A DNA stretch of 64,000 bases from JAMDEO01 sp963775295 (GTDB lineage Bacteria; Actinomycetota; Thermoleophilia; RBG-16-64-13). Both the position numbers and the translations under genes were made by a program. The DNA lies in contig CAVZIK010000006.1 of NCBI GenBank assembly GCA_963775295.1, forward strand, positions 3,038,001 to 3,102,000, in the 5' to 3' direction. Below are positions 33,125 to 41,166 of the stretch, piece after piece. The notes beneath the pieces are model-generated. The model saw only the letters and a program-made list of their open reading frames with translations, had not been told where the DNA came from and ran no database searches. Within the stretch, counting starts at the first letter, position 1. Every line of letters begins with the position of its first letter.

Positions 33125-34133
33125 CTATCCACCGTATTCCTTGGCGAAGTCGACCATGGCTTTCACGTTTTCGATCTTGACGTCCTCGGTCTGTCCCGAC
33201 GGACCCAAGATGAAGCCGCCACCACGGCCGACGTAGTCGATGAGATCCTTGCAGTAGGCACGAACCTGCTCCGGTGCACCTACGGTCAGCAGAGCGATTG
33301 GCACGTTGCCCGCGATGCAGGCCTTGGCGCCCAGGACCTCCTTGGCCCGACGCATGTCCACGTGGTCGAACCAGTAGCAGATCTTCCCGGGCGGGATGTC
33401 GGCCATCGTCTCAAGCCGAGAGTCTGCCCCTCCCTCGACCAACACGAAGGGGTTGAGCCCGGCATCGCAGAGGGCCACCAGCATCGCCTGGAAGGTAGGC
33501 CAGTAGAAGCGCTTGTACTGCTCAAGCGACATGAAGCCCTCCACTCCGCCGTGGAGGGCGGAAGAAGGCGAAGGGGGCGGCGAAATAACCCTGGCCCTCG
33601 CGCAAAGGCGCGAGGGCCGCCAGACCGGCCAACCTGCCATAGGCCCGCGGCCAGTATTTGCGCACAATGAAGTCCGATGGATCGTAGATGAACTCGTCGT
33701 ATTCCTCCGGCTTCATGACCTCCTCGTCCACGAACTGCCAGCCGGAATCCGCCGGCAAACCGTGCCCGGCCCAGCGCAGGTGACGATAGCCTAGGGGCGC
33801 CAGCGTCGCGCCGATCGGCGGCATGAGCTCCACCATGTCCGACTGGTAGTAGAGAGCGGTCTGAAAATTGGCCTCGAGCGACCGCTCCGGATTCATCATC
33901 TGCTCTTCGCGGGAGATCCCCAGAAGTTGCGAAGGATAAGGCCCGGGGACGCCGTGCCAAACCGGAACCCGGTCCGGCTTCCGCAAGGCGATGGCATCCG
34001 CTATGCGCTTCTCGCGTTCGGCGAAAAGTTGGTCCGACTGCTGGACTTGCTCGTGCGGCACGACCGACCCTTACCGCCTGACAGCGCTGCTGAGCGCCGC
34101 CGCAGTCAATGTATCCCAGGGTTTCTCTGCCAT
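33125..34133 (-). pseudogene. Decayed second URO-D-type methyltransferase
   Basis: ATG at 34133 starts MAEKPWDTLTAAALSSAVRR and meets TAA. The same frame resumes from GTG 34061 with FAEREKRIADAIALRKPDRV through RLAGLAALAPLREGQGYFAA. Near 33560 the family sequence jumps frame to ALHGGVEGFMSLEQYKRFYW and runs to the stop at 33125. About 80 residues expected between these parts (central barrel) are missing. So the gene has a nonsense codon, an internal deletion and a frameshift. It is a degraded relative, not a copy, of the intact gene at 30363-31484. Confidence 0.8.
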
Positions 34134-34135
34134 CT

Positions 34136-34360
34136 CTAGACCCCCACCGCTTCTTTGGCGAAAGCCACAGCAGCCATGGCGTCATCGCCATAGGCATCGG
34201 CTCCGGTGTACTTGCGCACGGTGTCGTCCATCTGCCCGCCACCGATGATGACCTTCATGCCCTGCCGGAGTCCGGCGGCTTCCACCTGCTCGATGGTGGA
34301 CTTCATGGAGTCAAAGGCCACAGAGAGGAATCCGGAGAGGGCAAGGACCTGGGGACTAGT
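34136..34360 (-). pseudogene. C-terminal fragment of a second corrinoid protein
   Basis: From just after a TGA at 34361-34363, about 74 codons encode SPQVLALSGFLSVAFDSMKS, then GMKVIIGGGQMDDTVRKYTG and ADAYGDDAM. This is the last third of an MtaC/MtbC-type B12-binding protein. The cobalt-ligating D-x-H-x2-G part and the helical domain are absent. A GTG at 34321 could start a 61-residue peptide without function. It precedes the broken URO-D gene by 2 bp, the same order as in the intact pair. Confidence 0.8.
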
Positions 34361-34415
34361 TCATGCATGTTGGTCTCCCTTCCACCCCCCTTCCCGTGCC
34401 CGGTGAACAGAATTT

Positions 34416-34447
34416 GCCGGGGCTGGCGTGCTACTACCAGCCCCGGC
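34416..34447 (-). terminator. Terminator-like hairpin after livK
   Basis: An 11-bp perfect stem, GCCGGGGCTGG/CCAGCCCCGGC, with a 10-base loop, 53 bp beyond the livK stop. Only a weak AAATT follows on the minus strand. The position suits termination of the branched-chain transporter operon. Confidence 0.6.
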
Positions 34448-34499
34448 GTCACCTGTGGAATCGGCTCTCGGAAGCGCGCCGCCGATCCCGTAAGTCTGC

Positions 34500-35807
34500 C
34501 TAGTTGATGGTGTTGATCAATTGGAACTGGCCATTCTTCACGACCCACTCCACCATGTTGCCGTGTATCCCCATCGAGGTCGCATCCGGGGTGAAGGTCA
34601 TGAGTCCTTCGAGGGTCGGCACGTCCTTGAGGTTGATAAGGGCCTGCTGCACCTTGGCTTTGTCGTCCGCACCGCCGGCCTGCTTCATGGCAGCGACGAG
34701 GACTGTGACCGTGTCGGCGCCGTCAGCCGCGAAGAAATCAGGAGCTGCGTTGTACTTCGCCTGGTAGGCTTGGGCAAAGGCAATCTGCAGGGGCTTGATG
34801 GGCCAGGTGTCCGGCAGCGCCTGAGGATTCACGTTGCCGCCAGAGTCCATGACCAACGCACCCTCGACTGCTTGCGGGCCCATGGAGAAGATGGCCGGAT
34901 GTGCGCAGGCAGTGCCGGCGAGGATGGGCATCGTCACATTGAGTGCACGCAGACCTTTGTAAAGTGCCGGGAACGCGATCGGGTTCACGTACAGAACGAT
35001 GGCATCGGGTTTCAGGCTCTTGATCTGCTCCGTCATCTTGTTGAGAATCGGCTGAAAGTCGGTCGCGGTCAGGTCGAACGTGTCCGCCATCTTGGTGAAG
35101 GTATAGCCACTTGCAGACGCGTTCTTCGCGACGACATCGAGGGTCTCCTGGTCGATGGAAAGAACGTCGCCGAGCGCGAGAACGTTCTTCCAACCGGCGG
35201 CTTTGATCACCTTATCGACGGCATCGGCCTGCACCGGCGGACCGGCTGCGGTCATCACACTCCACTGATACTGGGTGCCGGAAAGCTGGGCCAGGGTGGC
35301 CGGCCCATCACCCACCATCGGGGTCTGGGTCTGCTCGGCGATAGTTCGGGCCGCTTCCTGCATGAACTGCGCGAACGGACCAACGGTTGCGAGGACCTTG
35401 TCGTCCTGGATCAGTTTGTTGAGGTTGGCAATCGCCGTGGGCACGTCGGACTTGTCGTCATATTCGACGAGCTGGAGCGGGCGGCCGTTGATGCCGCCGT
35501 TGGCGTTCACGATCTCGATCTGCAGCTTGATGCCATTGTCGAACGAGGCTCCCGGTGAGGCGGCTGCACCGGTCAGACTGTTCGAGAGGCCGATCTTGAT
35601 CGGCTCGCCCGTTGCCGGTCCGGCGGTGGTCGTCTCCGTGCTCGGAGCGGTTGTGGTCTCCGTGCTTGGAGCGGTCGTGGTGCTTGGAGCCACTGTGGTG
35701 TTTGGAGCCGCAGTGGTGGTCGTCCCTCCGCCGCCGCAAGCAGTCGCCATAATGGCGACGGCCAGCAGCAACACGAGGAGACCTGCGATCAGATATCGCT
35801 TCTTCAT
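34500..35807 (-). CDS. livK: Branched-chain amino acid-type ABC transporter substrate-binding lipoprotein
   Basis: A 435-residue protein from ATG at 35807 with GGGAG seven bases upstream. The N-terminus MKKRYLIAGLLVLLLAVAIM then ATACGGGG is a lipoprotein signal. A repetitive Thr/Ala/Pro/Glu linker (TTTAPSTETTTAPS and similar) follows. The periplasmic-binding fold type I begins PIKIGLSNSLTGAAASPGAS and includes QLVEYDDKSDVPTAIANLNK and GDGPATLAQLSG. It is anchored outside the cell and binds a small organic ligand; LivK-like proteins in such bacteria often take aromatic acids or other carboxylates rather than leucine. It belongs to an operon with livH and the livMGF fusion upstream. Confidence 0.92.
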   Translation of the reverse strand: MKKRYLIAGLLVLLLAVAIMATACGGGGTTTTAAPNTTVAPSTTTAPSTETTTAPSTETTTAGPATGEPIKIGLSNSLTGAAASPGASFDNGIKLQIEIVNANGGINGRPLQLVEYDDKSDVPTAIANLNKLIQDDKVLATVGPFAQFMQEAARTIAEQTQTPMVGDGPATLAQLSGTQYQWSVMTAAGPPVQADAVDKVIKAAGWKNVLALGDVLSIDQETLDVVAKNASASGYTFTKMADTFDLTATDFQPILNKMTEQIKSLKPDAIVLYVNPIAFPALYKGLRALNVTMPILAGTACAHPAIFSMGPQAVEGALVMDSGGNVNPQALPDTWPIKPLQIAFAQAYQAKYNAAPDFFAADGADTVTVLVAAMKQAGGADDKAKVQQALINLKDVPTLEGLMTFTPDATSMGIHGNMVEWVVKNGQFQLINTIN

Positions 35808-35877
35808 GCCTCTTCTCCCTCCCTTTCGCTGTGAACTGGTAGCGTTGTCCTGTCGTGTGCCTGCCTGAAAGCGCGCG

Positions 35878-38613
35878 TCAGCATCGGGCGGAACCCAGAT
35901 AGCTCGCCCGCACGCGATCATCCGATCTAAGCGACTCAGCCAGTCCGATCGCAACGACCGTTCCTGTTTGGAGCACGACTCCGCGATGCGCGAGCGACAG
36001 CGCCATTTCGGCGCTCTGCTCTACCATCAGCATGCTGAGACCCTCTTTGTTCAGCTTGGCCAAAGCCTCAAAGATGCGTTCGACCACCTGTGGAGCGAGA
36101 CCCATGGAAGGCTCGTCCAGTAGGAGCAGTTGCGGCTTGCCGATGAGGGCCCGGCCGATGGCCAACATTTGCTGCTCGCCTCCGGAAAGAGTCCCCGCGG
36201 GCTGCCTGCGCCGGTCGCCGAGAATGGGGAACAACTCGTAGACGTAGGCGATGTCGTCGTTGAGGGTAGCCCTCCAATTGCGACGCCCTGAGGTACCCAC
36301 GATCAAGTTGTCCTGTACCGAAAGTTCGCGGAACAGGCGCCGGCCCTCCGGTACCTGACACAGCCCCCTCGCCGCGATCTTGTCGGGCGAAACCCGGGTG
36401 ATGTCCTCACCGAGATAGACCACGGAGCCGCCCTTGGGCCGGAGAAGCCCTGAGATCGTGTGCAGCAACGTGCTCTTGCCGGACCCGTTGGCGCCCAGGA
36501 TCGCCACCACCTCGCCTCTCGGAACCGTCAGCGAGACACCACGCAACGCTTCGATAGATCCATACGCGGTCCTCAGATTCTCGACTACGAGAACATCTTC
36601 AGACTCTGGGCAAGCGCCCGAGGTGAGATCACGGGTCTCGCAGAGATCGCGGTCCCGCTCTTGCTTGACCCCCAAGTATGCCTCGATGACCGCGGGGTCC
36701 TTCTGCACTTGCTCAGGTCGGCCTCCCGCGATGAGCCGCCCGTAGTCGAGTACGTAGACAAGCTCCGATATCCCCATGACCAATTCGATGTCATGCTCGA
36801 CGAGAAGAACGGTGACACCCGTGGCGCAGATGCTGTGGATTCGCTCGATCAGGTAGGCCCGCTCGGACGCATTCATGCCGGCTGCGGGCTCGTCAAGAAG
36901 CAGCAGCTTCGGCTCGGATGCCAGCGCGCGGGCGATCTCGACCATGCGCTGCGAGCCATACGGAAGACTGGCGGCAGGCAGGAAGGCGCTGTCCTCGAGC
37001 CCCACTGAGGACAGGGCTAGCATCGCGCGCTCGCGAGACCGCTTCTCCTCCCTGCGTTGACGAGGAAGACCCAGACCCCCGGCCCAGAGGCCGGATCTTT
37101 CGTGTCTGTGGCAACCGACCAGAACGTTCTCGAGGACGGTCATGTTCACGTAGATTCGCAGGTTTTGAAAGGTTCGTGCCATCCCGAGCCTTGCTGAATC
37201 AGCTGTGGACAGGTCCGTGATATCTCGGCCGTTGAAGCGGATGCTGCCGCCGGCGAGTCTCTGCAGCCGGCTGACAGCGTTGAAGAATGTCGTCTTGCCT
37301 GCGCCGTTCGGTCCGATCAGAGCAACGATTTCACCCTCCGGGACGATGAGCGAAACCTGCTCAACAGCCTTCAGCCCGCCAAAGTGGACGGAGAGACCCT
37401 CGACCTCGAGAAGCGGCGCGCCGCCACCCCTTTGCGTCTGTTGGCCCGCACTGCTTCCACCGCGAGAAACGCTAGCGCTCTCGAGTGCCGCGACCGGCTG
37501 TGCAATCTTGCCGGCATCCGGAGAAACGGCGAGGGGCAATCCGACGGTGGTTTCGCACTGCCCCGCGTGTCGGTCCTCTTCCGCCCCCGCCAGACACTCA
37601 GCCGGCTCCCGCAGTCTCTCCCTCAGGAAGAACGTCTTGAATCGGGCCCGCTGATCGGGCCGCAGGGCCAGTCCGGCGGGGAGGAAGATCAGGAGAAGGA
37701 TCATGATGACGGCGTAGATCACTCCGCTGTACTGCTGCGCGCCCGTGAACCCGTTGATGACCCACGTCATCAAGATCGCTCCAACCACTGAGCCCCAAAC
37801 CGACCCCCCTCCAATGATCATCATGACGATGGGAAGGATCGCAGTCGTGAAAGTGAAGGAGGCCGGTGTGATTGCCATTGTGACAAACGCGTACAGACCG
37901 CCCGCCAGACCGCAAATAACGGCACTTGCGACGAAGGCGAGAAGCTTCCAATTGGCGGTGCGCACTCCCAGGGTCGAGGAGGCGATCTCGCTGGTCGCCA
38001 ACGCGCGCAGGGCCCTGCCCATTCGGTATTTGAGCGCACGGTTGACGAACAGCACGATGATGATGGCCACGACCCAGATGAGATAGTACTGGCGCAGATT
38101 ACTGTTGAAGTTGAAGCCGAGCACGCTGAGGGTGGGGATAGGGGCTAACCCCGTGGTCGATCCGGTGACGGTGCGGAACTGGGTGACCAGAACCAAGAAG
38201 ATTTGTCCCAGCCCTATCGTCGCCAGGGCCAGGTAGAAATAGCGTAGCTTGAGTACCGGTCTCCCCACAACGAGAGCAATCACGCCCGGCACCAACGCGC
38301 CGACGATGAGCGCCAGGAACGTTGGAAACGACGCCTTCATGGCCAGGAGAGCGGCCGTATAGGCACCCATCCCATAGAAAGCCGAGTGCCCGAAGGAGAG
38401 TTGGCCGGCCTGCCCCAGTATGATGACCACCGCCACCGTGACGATGACCCACAGACCGCCGGTGGTCATGATCCTCGTGGCATAGTTGCTGTGGTAGAGG
38501 AACGGCCACACTATAAGGATTAGAACAAGCAGTGCCTTGAAGAAGGCTCCCCTCGACTTGCTCCAGGAAAAGCGGCGAGGTGAGACGATGGCTACTTCAG
38601 GTCGCTTCATCAT
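35878..38613 (-). CDS. Fused ABC importer: LivM permease, LivG ATPase and LivF ATPase in one chain
   Basis: One open frame of 911 residues from ATG at 38613, sharing ATGA with livH. Residues about 20-330 are a LivM permease (GQAGQLSFGHSAFYGMGAYT, LRYFYLALATIGLGQIFLVL). A Gly/Ala/Ser linker of about 70 follows. Residues about 405-655 are LivG: Walker A GPNGAGKTT, PYGSQRMVEIARAL, LLLLDEPAAGM. Residues about 675-911 are LivF: GANGSGKST, LSGGEQQMLAIGRAL, LLLLDEPSMGL. No stop or good internal start was seen at the domain borders. These are normally three proteins. LivM with LivH would form the channel, and the two ATPase domains drive import of the LivK ligand. Confidence 0.88.
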   Translation of the reverse strand: MMKRPEVAIVSPRRFSWSKSRGAFFKALLVLILIVWPFLYHSNYATRIMTTGGLWVIVTVAVVIILGQAGQLSFGHSAFYGMGAYTAALLAMKASFPTFLALIVGALVPGVIALVVGRPVLKLRYFYLALATIGLGQIFLVLVTQFRTVTGSTTGLAPIPTLSVLGFNFNSNLRQYYLIWVVAIIIVLFVNRALKYRMGRALRALATSEIASSTLGVRTANWKLLAFVASAVICGLAGGLYAFVTMAITPASFTFTTAILPIVMMIIGGGSVWGSVVGAILMTWVINGFTGAQQYSGVIYAVIMILLLIFLPAGLALRPDQRARFKTFFLRERLREPAECLAGAEEDRHAGQCETTVGLPLAVSPDAGKIAQPVAALESASVSRGGSSAGQQTQRGGGAPLLEVEGLSVHFGGLKAVEQVSLIVPEGEIVALIGPNGAGKTTFFNAVSRLQRLAGGSIRFNGRDITDLSTADSARLGMARTFQNLRIYVNMTVLENVLVGCHRHERSGLWAGGLGLPRQRREEKRSRERAMLALSSVGLEDSAFLPAASLPYGSQRMVEIARALASEPKLLLLDEPAAGMNASERAYLIERIHSICATGVTVLLVEHDIELVMGISELVYVLDYGRLIAGGRPEQVQKDPAVIEAYLGVKQERDRDLCETRDLTSGACPESEDVLVVENLRTAYGSIEALRGVSLTVPRGEVVAILGANGSGKSTLLHTISGLLRPKGGSVVYLGEDITRVSPDKIAARGLCQVPEGRRLFRELSVQDNLIVGTSGRRNWRATLNDDIAYVYELFPILGDRRRQPAGTLSGGEQQMLAIGRALIGKPQLLLLDEPSMGLAPQVVERIFEALAKLNKEGLSMLMVEQSAEMALSLAHRGVVLQTGTVVAIGLAESLRSDDRVRASYLGSARC

Positions 38614-39488
38614 GCTTCGCCTTCGGACGACACCACGCCGAGCAACCCGGCAGGCCTGAAGTACAAGACGAGAATGAGGACCGCGTAGGCGACGGCATCC
38701 TGGTAGCCGGCGGGCAGAACGCCAGTCACAACGGACTGGATGATGCCGAGGGCAAGCCCGCCGGCGACAGCGCCGGCACTCGACCCCCAACCCCCCAGGA
38801 TGGCGGCCACAAACCCGCTGAGAGCGTATATGCCTCCCGAGAGATAGGAGGTCGCATTGATCGGCGTGATGGCGATACCGCCCAGCGCTCCGATACCGGC
38901 GGAAATCGCGAAAGCGAGGAGGATCATGCCCCCGGTGTTGACTCCCGAGAGGCTGGCCGCACCTGGATCATTGGCTGTCGCCGTCATCTGCTTACCGACC
39001 CGAGTCAGGTTCGTCAGAGCGTAGAGGCCGACAAGGACGAGAATCATGAGTCCGATGACCCAGAGGCTCTGACGGAAGACAGCGACACCACCAATGAATA
39101 TGGCCTTGTCGCCGGTGAAGGCCGGCACGCTCTTCCCGTATCCGCCGTAATGCAACAGGGCCACGTTCTCGAATAAGATGCTAAGCGCCATCGTAGCCAG
39201 GATGATAGAAACGAGGGAGACCTTCACGAGCGGCCTTAGCACGAGGAGGTACATGACCATGCCAAGAATCGCCACCGCGACAACTGCGAGGACCGCGGAG
39301 AGCCAATAAGGAAGACCGATCTCGCTTAGAAACGAGAAGGTGAAGAGGGCGCCGAACATGACGAAGGCGCCCTGCGCCATGTTGACAACGCGTGAGGTGC
39401 GATAGATGGTCACATAGCCAAGAGCGATCAGCGAGTAGATGCTGCCGACGGTGATTCCCGTCACCAGAAGCTGGATCCACTTGACCAC
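38610..39488 (-). CDS. livH: Branched-chain amino acid-type ABC transporter permease LivH
   Basis: A 292-residue membrane protein with about eight helices: GITVGSIYSLIALGYVTIYR, VVNMAQGAFVMFGALFTFS, GKQMTATANDPGAASLSGVN and GGFVAAILGG-like FVAAILGGWGSSAGAVAGGL. It starts at GTG 39488 after a GGGGGAGA ribosome site. It pairs with the LivM part of the downstream fusion, with which it overlaps by 4 bp. Divergent from a TetR gene, with a palindromic candidate operator between them, so the operon is likely under that repressor. Confidence 0.93.
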   Translation of the reverse strand: MVKWIQLLVTGITVGSIYSLIALGYVTIYRTSRVVNMAQGAFVMFGALFTFSFLSEIGLPYWLSAVLAVVAVAILGMVMYLLVLRPLVKVSLVSIILATMALSILFENVALLHYGGYGKSVPAFTGDKAIFIGGVAVFRQSLWVIGLMILVLVGLYALTNLTRVGKQMTATANDPGAASLSGVNTGGMILLAFAISAGIGALGGIAITPINATSYLSGGIYALSGFVAAILGGWGSSAGAVAGGLALGIIQSVVTGVLPAGYQDAVAYAVLILVLYFRPAGLLGVVSSEGEA

Positions 39489-39555
39489 GGTCTCCCCCCG
39501 ACGGATTGCCTCGCGTTTCGCGTTCTATGGTGAGCGAGAAACTGGCCGGACCATT

Positions 39556-39591
39556 TAAGTGAGCAACATTTTTGTAAATATTGTTTACTAA
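39556..39591. promoter_or_regulatory. Imperfect palindrome between livH and the TetR gene
   Basis: Half sites TAAGTGAGCAACAT (39556-39569) and the complement of ATATTGTTTACTAA (39578-39591) match at 10 of 14 positions around an 8-base AT-rich spacer. It lies 68 bp before livH and 84 bp before the TetR start, a position expected for a TetR-type operator controlling both. Confidence 0.5.
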
Positions 39592-39674
39592 GCTACATCC
39601 GACTGGTGTATGCTGTCAATAGGGTATGCGGGTTGCTGCGCCTGTTGAGCAGGGGGACGCGTTTCTAGAGGTCG

Positions 39675-40358
39675 ATGGAGCGGGATGCCATGCAGAGCTA
39701 TGTGAAGCGCCACATCAGAAAGAGCCAGCCTGAACGTCGTCGAGAAATAATCGACGCGACCCTCGAGCTTCTCGGGGAATATGGACCTGAGGGCACTACG
39801 ATTTCGCGAATAGCGGCCGCTGTCGGGGTCACACCCGGCGCTTTATACCGGCACTTCGAAAGCCGAGCCGCGCTGTTCGCCGAGGCCAATAGGCTGGCGA
39901 ACGAACAGGCATTGAGTTGGATCGATACCTCTACCGAACCGAACGTACTCAGACGGCTGGAAGAACTCGGGGATAGACAGGCCGCCTGGGCCAAGGACAA
40001 TTTCAACACCGTTGTGCGGCCGTTCTTTCTGGAGATCGGCTCCTCCCACCAGCCGGATATTGCCGGTCAAATGATGGTCGATAGGTTCAAGATATACGAC
40101 GCTCTGGTGGAACTTGCCGAAGAAGGCAAGCGGCAGGGCAGTATCCGCTCAGACGTCGATTCGGCTGACGTTGCCTGGTGCATGTTGATGTTCTCTTGGG
40201 TGCAGGACATTGCCGTTCTCACAGGGGCCGAAGAATCTGTCGCCAGTGGTACGTTTATCCGCAACCTTAGGCGGATGCTTGACTCCTTCCGCGTGGACAG
40301 CCCGAGGGAGATCGAGAATCGAGACACCTTCAGCGACGAGATCGGGGTCTGCCCCTAG
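39675..40358 (+). CDS. TetR family transcriptional regulator divergent from the liv operon
   Basis: A 227-residue regulator with HTH RREIIDATLELLGEYGPEG, TTISRIAAAVGVTPGALYRH and FESRAALFAEANRL, then an all-helical effector domain. ATG at 39675 has GAGG only three bases upstream; ATG at 39690 (GGAG nine bases upstream) may be the true start. It resembles the TetR at 29567 in layout (same-length helices and the TTxxRIAAxVG motif), so the two may be paralogues. It probably represses livH-livMGF-livK and itself by binding the AT-rich palindrome upstream. Confidence 0.9.
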   Translation: MERDAMQSYVKRHIRKSQPERRREIIDATLELLGEYGPEGTTISRIAAAVGVTPGALYRHFESRAALFAEANRLANEQALSWIDTSTEPNVLRRLEELGDRQAAWAKDNFNTVVRPFFLEIGSSHQPDIAGQMMVDRFKIYDALVELAEEGKRQGSIRSDVDSADVAWCMLMFSWVQDIAVLTGAEESVASGTFIRNLRRMLDSFRVDSPREIENRDTFSDEIGVCP

Positions 40359-40387
40359 TTCCCACGGGCCATTCGGATAGAGCTACG

Positions 40388-40477
40388 CTCGAGATCGCCG
40401 GACCGCGCAAGGAGATGCACCCGGATTAGCTCGCGGTCATGGGAGGCCTCACAGCCGCCTGCTTTAACGAAGAGAAG
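40388..40477 (+). pseudogene. Scrap of a B12-binding radical SAM gene
   Basis: The frame from 40388 reads LEIAGPRKEMHPD, a stop (TAG at 40427), then LAVMGGLTAACFNEEK. It aligns with LEIARLCREIHPDSLVIMGG and LTATCFHEE in the radical SAM protein at 25684-27327 (about residues 100-128), with clear DNA-level identity too. It overlaps the end of the ATP pyrophosphatase gene by 14 bp. It is a relic of another radical SAM gene; most of that gene is gone. Confidence 0.65.
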
Positions 40478-41150
40478 CCGAGGCCGGAACCAGCCGAAGG
40501 TCCACCCACACGAATCGACCATGGTCGACCATCTGTCCCACCTCGACGTCGAGCCGTTGGCGGAACATCGGTCCGGCGATGACGGCGGAGTGGAACTCCC
40601 CGTTCTCGGCACACGGATCCGCCGATGCGGGAAGGTCCGCCAGCAGACTGCGATCGAAGGTACGACCGACGAACGAGCGGTCGAGTTGCTCTGTATCGAC
40701 GCAGGTAATGATCGCCTCTACTCCGGCCTCGATCATCTCCTCGGCCAAGGCGGCGGTTGGCCTTCCCCAGAGGGGGAAGAGTGGCACTATGCCGGTGTCG
40801 GCGAGTTGGGCTTCGCGGTACGCGCGAACCCCTTCTAGGAAGAGATCGCCGAAGGCCATGGCCTCCACCCCACGCTCGCGTGCTTCGGCGATGACCTCGC
40901 TCATGGTCGCCTGGTAGTTCTCGTCGGTGCAGGGATCGGGGAGCGGCACCTTAAGCAAGGGAAGCCCGCAAGCGCGAGCCTGGAAGTCGAGCACCGACTC
41001 GCTGACGCCGTGCATGGATACGCGGTCCACGGCGCTGTTCATCGTGGTCACCAGTCCCACCACTTCGATGTCGGGCTGTTGGCGCAACGTCCAGAGCGCG
41101 TAGGCGCTGTCCTTGCCGCTGCTCCAGGCCATGAGGGTCTGCGTCGGCAT
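40464..41150 (-). CDS. Diphthine-ammonia ligase-like ATP pyrophosphatase
   Basis: A 228-residue PP-loop protein: LMAWSSGKDSAYALWTLRQQ holds the ATP-PPi loop SSGKDS, and GLVTTMNSAVDRVSMHGV, LPLPDPCTDENYQ-like VPLPDPCTDENYQATMSEV and EAMAFGDLFLEGVRAYREAQ match the Dph6/MJ0570-like domain. In archaea and eukaryotes this domain amidates diphthine; bacteria lack diphthamide, so the substrate here is unknown. ATG at 41150 follows GGGGGAAAG. It is the last gene of the acetoin-dehydrogenase-like operon, 16 bp beyond the alcohol dehydrogenase. Confidence 0.85.
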   Translation of the reverse strand: MPTQTLMAWSSGKDSAYALWTLRQQPDIEVVGLVTTMNSAVDRVSMHGVSESVLDFQARACGLPLLKVPLPDPCTDENYQATMSEVIAEARERGVEAMAFGDLFLEGVRAYREAQLADTGIVPLFPLWGRPTAALAEEMIEAGVEAIITCVDTEQLDRSFVGRTFDRSLLADLPASADPCAENGEFHSAVIAGPMFRQRLDVEVGQMVDHGRFVWVDLRLVPASASLR

Positions 41151-41166
41151 ATCTTTCCCCCAATCT

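Noticed and set aside
35600..35720. Tandem repeats of about 18-24 bp
   Set aside because: They encode the TETTTAPS-type lipoprotein linker of the LivK-like protein; no mobile element or CRISPR is indicated.
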